DNA from: Paenibacillus artemisiicola
GTDB taxonomy: Bacteria; Bacillota; Bacilli; Paenibacillales; Paenibacillaceae
Assembly (NCBI RefSeq): GCF_017652985.1
Contig: NZ_JAGGDJ010000047.1
Coordinates: 1 to 44,308 of the forward strand
DNA length: 44,308 nt
Direction: 5' to 3'
Shown here piece after piece: positions 41,289-44,308 of this stretch (positions within the stretch are counted from its first letter, which is position 1; every line of letters starts with the position of its first letter). A program made the position numbers and the translations under genes. Under the pieces are notes generated by a model that had not been told where the DNA came from, made no database searches, and saw only the letters and a program-made list of their open reading frames with translations.

Positions 41289-43406
41289 ATGTTTGCATTC
41301 AACGAGAAAGGCGCCTTTCGCGCGTCTTCGATCGCGTTCGGGCCGTTCGAGGTCGCGGTCAAGCTGGACGGACGGGCGCTAGAGACGCTGGCGCCGCGGG
41401 GCTTCGAGCCGGACGCGGAGCAAAGCGGAGGCGTGTACCGGTACGCCGACGAGGGGGAGACGGTGCGCGCTTCGGTGCGCGTCGAGGTGCTGGCGGACGG
41501 CACCGCGCTGGCGAGCGTGAGCGCGGAGACGGCGAACGACAACGATTTCGGCCCGCAGCGCATGTTCGCGGCGGAGCACGCGATTATCGTGACGGTCCGG
41601 CCGTCGGAGCCGATCGAAGGGCTGATGGCGAACTACCAGCATAAGGACTGGTGGACGCGGCCGCATTTCGACGCCGATCCGGCGCGGCTGCCGGGACGGA
41701 CGCAATCGATCCTGTGGCGGTCGGCCGGCGGCTACCGTCACCTGCTACCGGTGACCGGCGCCGTCTGGCGCACGGACGCGGCCGGCGCGGAAGGCGGCTT
41801 TGCGCTGCGGCTGTCCGCCTACGAGAGCGGCCATCGCCGCTGCGACACGCTGGCGTTCGCGCTGTCCGCCGGCGACGATCCGTACCGGCTCGTGCAGGCG
41901 AACGTCGACGCCGCGCTGCAGGCGCTGGATTATCCGACGCTGCCGCGCGAGCGGAAGACGTATCCGGCGCCGCTGGACCGGCTCGGCTGGTGCAGCTGGG
42001 ACGCCTTCTACCACAAGGTCGACGAGGCGGGGCTGCTGGAGAAGGCCGAAGAGCTCCGGAAGCTCGGGCTGCCGGTCGGCTGGGTCATGATCGACGACGG
42101 CTGGTCCGAGATCAAGGACGGCAAGCTCATGAATTTCGAAGCGGATCCGGTCAAATTCCCGGGCGGCCTGAAGCGGACCGTCGCGGCGCTCAAGGAGCGC
42201 TTCGGCATCCGCCACGTCGGCGTCTGGCATACGATCGCCGGCTACTGGGGCGGCGTGCACGCGGACAGCGCGATCGCGCGCGAGAACCGCGAGTCGCTGT
42301 ATCAGGTGCCGCGCGGCAACCTGATCCCGTATCCCGAAGCGGGCCGCGGCTTCGGCTTCTGGCACGCGTGGCACGGCTTTCTGCGCCGCCAAGGCGTCGA
42401 TTTCGTCAAGGTGGACAGCCAGGCCGCCGTGCTGAACTATTTGAAGGAGCGCCGGTCCGTCGGCGAAGCGGCCGCGGCGGCGCACGGGGCGCTGGAAGCG
42501 TCGGTCGCGCTGCACTTCGACGGCACGATCATCAACTGCATGGGCATGGCGTCCGAGAACGTCTGGCACCGGCCGAAATCGGCGGTCTCGCGCAACAGCG
42601 ACGACTTCGTGCCGCAGGAGAAACGGGGCTTCCCGGAGCACGCGCTTCAGAACGGCTACAATTCGTACTATCACGGCGTCTTCTACTGGGGCGATTGGGA
42701 CATGTACTGGACGAACAACCACGACGACAAGCAAAGCGCGGTGCTGCGCTCCGTGAGCGGCGGCCCGATCTACATCAGCGACGCGCCGGGCAACACGAAT
42801 TCGGCCAACGTCTGGCCGCTGATCTATGCGGACGGCGCGATCATCCGCTGCGACGGCACGCCGAATCCGGCGCCGGACTGCCTGCTGGCCGATCCGGCCG
42901 AGACGCCGGTGCCGCTGAAGCTGTGGAATACGGCCGGCGGCGCGGGCGTCGTGGCGGCGTTCCATATCCATCGCGAATCGGCGCCGGTCGACGGCTTCAT
43001 CGGTCCGGACGACGTGCCTGGCCTGGCCGGCGACGAGTTCGCGGTCTATGAGCATTTCACGCAGAGCTGCTCGTTCCTCGCGGCCGGCAAGCGCGAAGCG
43101 ATCCGCCTGGAAGAAGGCGGCTACGCGCTGTTCGCGGTCGTGCCGTTGACGGGCGGCATCGCGCCGATCGGTCTCGCGGACAAATATATCTCGTCGGCGG
43201 CGGTGACGGGGTGCGAAGCGCAGGGCGCCGCGACGGTCGTGACGCTGCGGGAGGGCGGACGGTTCGTCTTCGCCGCCAAGAAGCAGCCGCCGCGCGCGAG
43301 CGTGGACGGCGAAGAAGCCGCGATCAAGCCGATCGGCGACTACGTGTACGAAATCGCCGCCGGTTCGCCGGACCGCGCCGTCCGGATCGAGATCGCGACG
43401 GCGTAA
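41289..43406 (+). CDS. Sip1-type alpha-galactosidase / raffinose-synthase-like GH36 protein
   Basis: 705 residues, no signal peptide. The catalytic barrel shows LGWCSWDAFYHKVDEAGL, VGWVMIDDGWSE, HVGVWHTIAGYWGGVH, the nucleophile Asp376 in FVKVDSQA and the acid/base region SRNSDDF (Asp438/439), then NGYNSYYHGVFYWGDWDMYWTNN-like sequence and GGPIYISDAPG. This is the Sip1/raffinose synthase branch; the plant members transfer galactosyl groups, but bacterial ones are poorly characterised and may hydrolyse alpha-galactosides. ATG after GGGAGGAGCGGGGAG. It fits a cluster handling mannose- and galactose-containing sugars. Confidence 0.9.
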   Translation: MFAFNEKGAFRASSIAFGPFEVAVKLDGRALETLAPRGFEPDAEQSGGVYRYADEGETVRASVRVEVLADGTALASVSAETANDNDFGPQRMFAAEHAIIVTVRPSEPIEGLMANYQHKDWWTRPHFDADPARLPGRTQSILWRSAGGYRHLLPVTGAVWRTDAAGAEGGFALRLSAYESGHRRCDTLAFALSAGDDPYRLVQANVDAALQALDYPTLPRERKTYPAPLDRLGWCSWDAFYHKVDEAGLLEKAEELRKLGLPVGWVMIDDGWSEIKDGKLMNFEADPVKFPGGLKRTVAALKERFGIRHVGVWHTIAGYWGGVHADSAIARENRESLYQVPRGNLIPYPEAGRGFGFWHAWHGFLRRQGVDFVKVDSQAAVLNYLKERRSVGEAAAAAHGALEASVALHFDGTIINCMGMASENVWHRPKSAVSRNSDDFVPQEKRGFPEHALQNGYNSYYHGVFYWGDWDMYWTNNHDDKQSAVLRSVSGGPIYISDAPGNTNSANVWPLIYADGAIIRCDGTPNPAPDCLLADPAETPVPLKLWNTAGGAGVVAAFHIHRESAPVDGFIGPDDVPGLAGDEFAVYEHFTQSCSFLAAGKREAIRLEEGGYALFAVVPLTGGIAPIGLADKYISSAAVTGCEAQGAATVVTLREGGRFVFAAKKQPPRASVDGEEAAIKPIGDYVYEIAAGSPDRAVRIEIATA

Positions 43407-43430
43407 CGGCATGCGGGAGGAGCGATACGG

Positions 43431-44308
43431 ATGAACAAGCTGAACATCGCGCGCGCGGCGGTGCCGGTGCTGGGCGAGGCCGACGCGGCGGTCGTCGGCG
43501 GCTCCCTCGCCGGCATCGCCTGCGCGCTGGAGCTGGCCGCGGCGGGGAAGCGCGTCTGGCTCGTCGAGCCGCGGACCTATATGGGCCGCGAGCTGACGGC
43601 GACGCTGCGGCCGTGGCTCGCGGCGCCGGAAGCCGGCGCCCCGGTGCCGGCGCTGCTGGCGCACGTGCTGGAGGCGCAGCGGCAGGCGGGCGGCGCGGAG
43701 CGGCTTGAGGCGGCGTCCGCGCGCGGCGTCGACGCGCCGCTGCACCCGGACGCCCTGAAGCGGAGTCTGGAGGATCTGCTGGAAGCGGCGGGCGTGAGAT
43801 TCCTGTACGCGACCCTGCCCGTCGCGATCGCGCGCCGGAACGGGCGCGCGTCGGGCATCGTCGTCGCGAACAAGTCGGGGCGCCAGCTCATCGCGGCGCC
43901 GCTCGTCGTCGACGCGACCGAGACGGCGCTCTGCGCCGCGCTCGCCGGCGAAGACGTGTCCGGGTATGCGCCCGGCGCGGAGGCGCGTTATTGGCGCACG
44001 CTGGAATTCGTCGGCGCGGGCGAAGACGCTTGGTCCGGCGGGCTGCCCGCGGAGCTGGCGGTGCCGGCAGAGATCGGCATCGACGGCGGCGCCGTCCGGC
44101 TGCGGCCGGGCTATCGCGGCCCGGGCCACGTCTACGCCGAGTTCGCGCTGACCCTGCCGAGAGCGAACGCGCTGGACGCGGCGCGGGCGCGCGAGCTGGA
44201 GGCGCGCCGCCGGGGCATGCGGCTCGCCGTGCATCTGCTGCAGCGCGAGCCGGCGTTCGCGAAGGCCGTGCAGAGCGCGGGCTCGCACCAGCTGCACGGG
44301 CCGTTCCC
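43431..44308 (+). CDS. FAD-dependent oxidoreductase, 5' part, cut by window edge
   Basis: The frame is open from an ATG (GGGAGGAG 8 bp upstream) to the window end, ~292 residues visible. The N-terminus carries a dinucleotide-binding motif in AAVVGGSLAGIACALELAAAGKRVWLVE, followed by RTYMGREL, then PLVVDATETALCAALAGED, typical of the FAD-dependent oxidoreductase family often linked to carbohydrate clusters (PF12831-type). The end of the protein lies outside. Role in oxidising a sugar or sugar derivative is inferred from position, 25 bp after the GH36 gene. Confidence 0.85.
   Translation, partial: MNKLNIARAAVPVLGEADAAVVGGSLAGIACALELAAAGKRVWLVEPRTYMGRELTATLRPWLAAPEAGAPVPALLAHVLEAQRQAGGAERLEAASARGVDAPLHPDALKRSLEDLLEAAGVRFLYATLPVAIARRNGRASGIVVANKSGRQLIAAPLVVDATETALCAALAGEDVSGYAPGAEARYWRTLEFVGAGEDAWSGGLPAELAVPAEIGIDGGAVRLRPGYRGPGHVYAEFALTLPRANALDAARARELEARRRGMRLAVHLLQREPAFAKAVQSAGSHQLHGPF

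Noticed and set aside
23661..44308. Mobile element or prophage carrying the catabolic cluster
   Set aside because: No transposase, integrase, terminal repeats or duplicated tRNA end is visible within the window.

Overview
The window is about 44.3 kb of high-GC DNA (GC-rich third codon positions throughout, with a few AT-richer regulatory gaps). The content points to a Gram-positive Bacillota of the Paenibacillaceae type (Paenibacillus/Cohnella-like). Reasons: a YesN/YesM two-component system beside an ATPase-less sugar ABC transporter; lipoprotein solute-binding proteins with Gly/Asn linkers; a PadR/HAAS/DUF4097 cassette; a tRNA-Thr with encoded CCA; sigma-A type promoters with 17-bp spacers; strong AGGAGG ribosome sites; and frequent GTG and TTG starts. 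The genus is inferred from gene content, not from any phylogenetic marker.

Left part (1-9.3 kb): the tail of an AraC-type response regulator, a YesM-like histidine kinase with two successive extracytoplasmic sensor modules, and a binding protein plus two permeases for a first carbohydrate. Opposite to these lie an aldo/keto reductase and an aldose-1-epimerase-like protein, closed by their own terminator.

Middle part (9.3-23.7 kb): a PadR regulator with a HAAS-domain membrane protein and a DUF4097 beta-repeat protein. A signalling block follows: a membrane HD-GYP protein, a PAS-PAS-XRE regulator, a small double Cys/His protein, a 1297-residue hybrid kinase, a PhoB-type response regulator, a protein with degenerate GGDEF and intact EAL, an orphan 72-residue protein, and a 5TM histidine kinase. 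A single tRNA-Thr(CGU) with its own promoter and terminator ends this block.

Right part (23.7-44.3 kb and beyond): a one-directional catabolic cluster. It opens with an AT-rich regulatory region carrying four near-identical palindromes (core GGGAACGTTCCC), two candidate promoters and a cre-like site, followed by a LacI-type regulator. Then come two permeases, a binding protein, an intra-operon terminator, an amidohydrolase, an unrecognised alpha/alpha-barrel glycosidase-like protein, a sedoheptulokinase-like FGGY kinase, an Asp/Glu-racemase-like protein, a class II ketose-bisphosphate aldolase, a GH38 alpha-mannosidase, a class II aldolase/adducin protein lacking one zinc histidine, a DUF1537 acid-sugar kinase, a GmhA-type SIS isomerase, a ROK kinase, a Sip1/raffinose-synthase-type GH36 protein, and the start of an FAD oxidoreductase. 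Several of these genes overlap by 4 bp.

My reading is that the right-hand cluster imports an oligosaccharide or glycoside, trims it inside the cell, and feeds unusual sugars (possibly a heptose and/or a sugar acid) through three kinases and two aldolases. The combination does not match any pathway I know and is the best candidate here for an undescribed system. The substrate cannot be read from the sequence.
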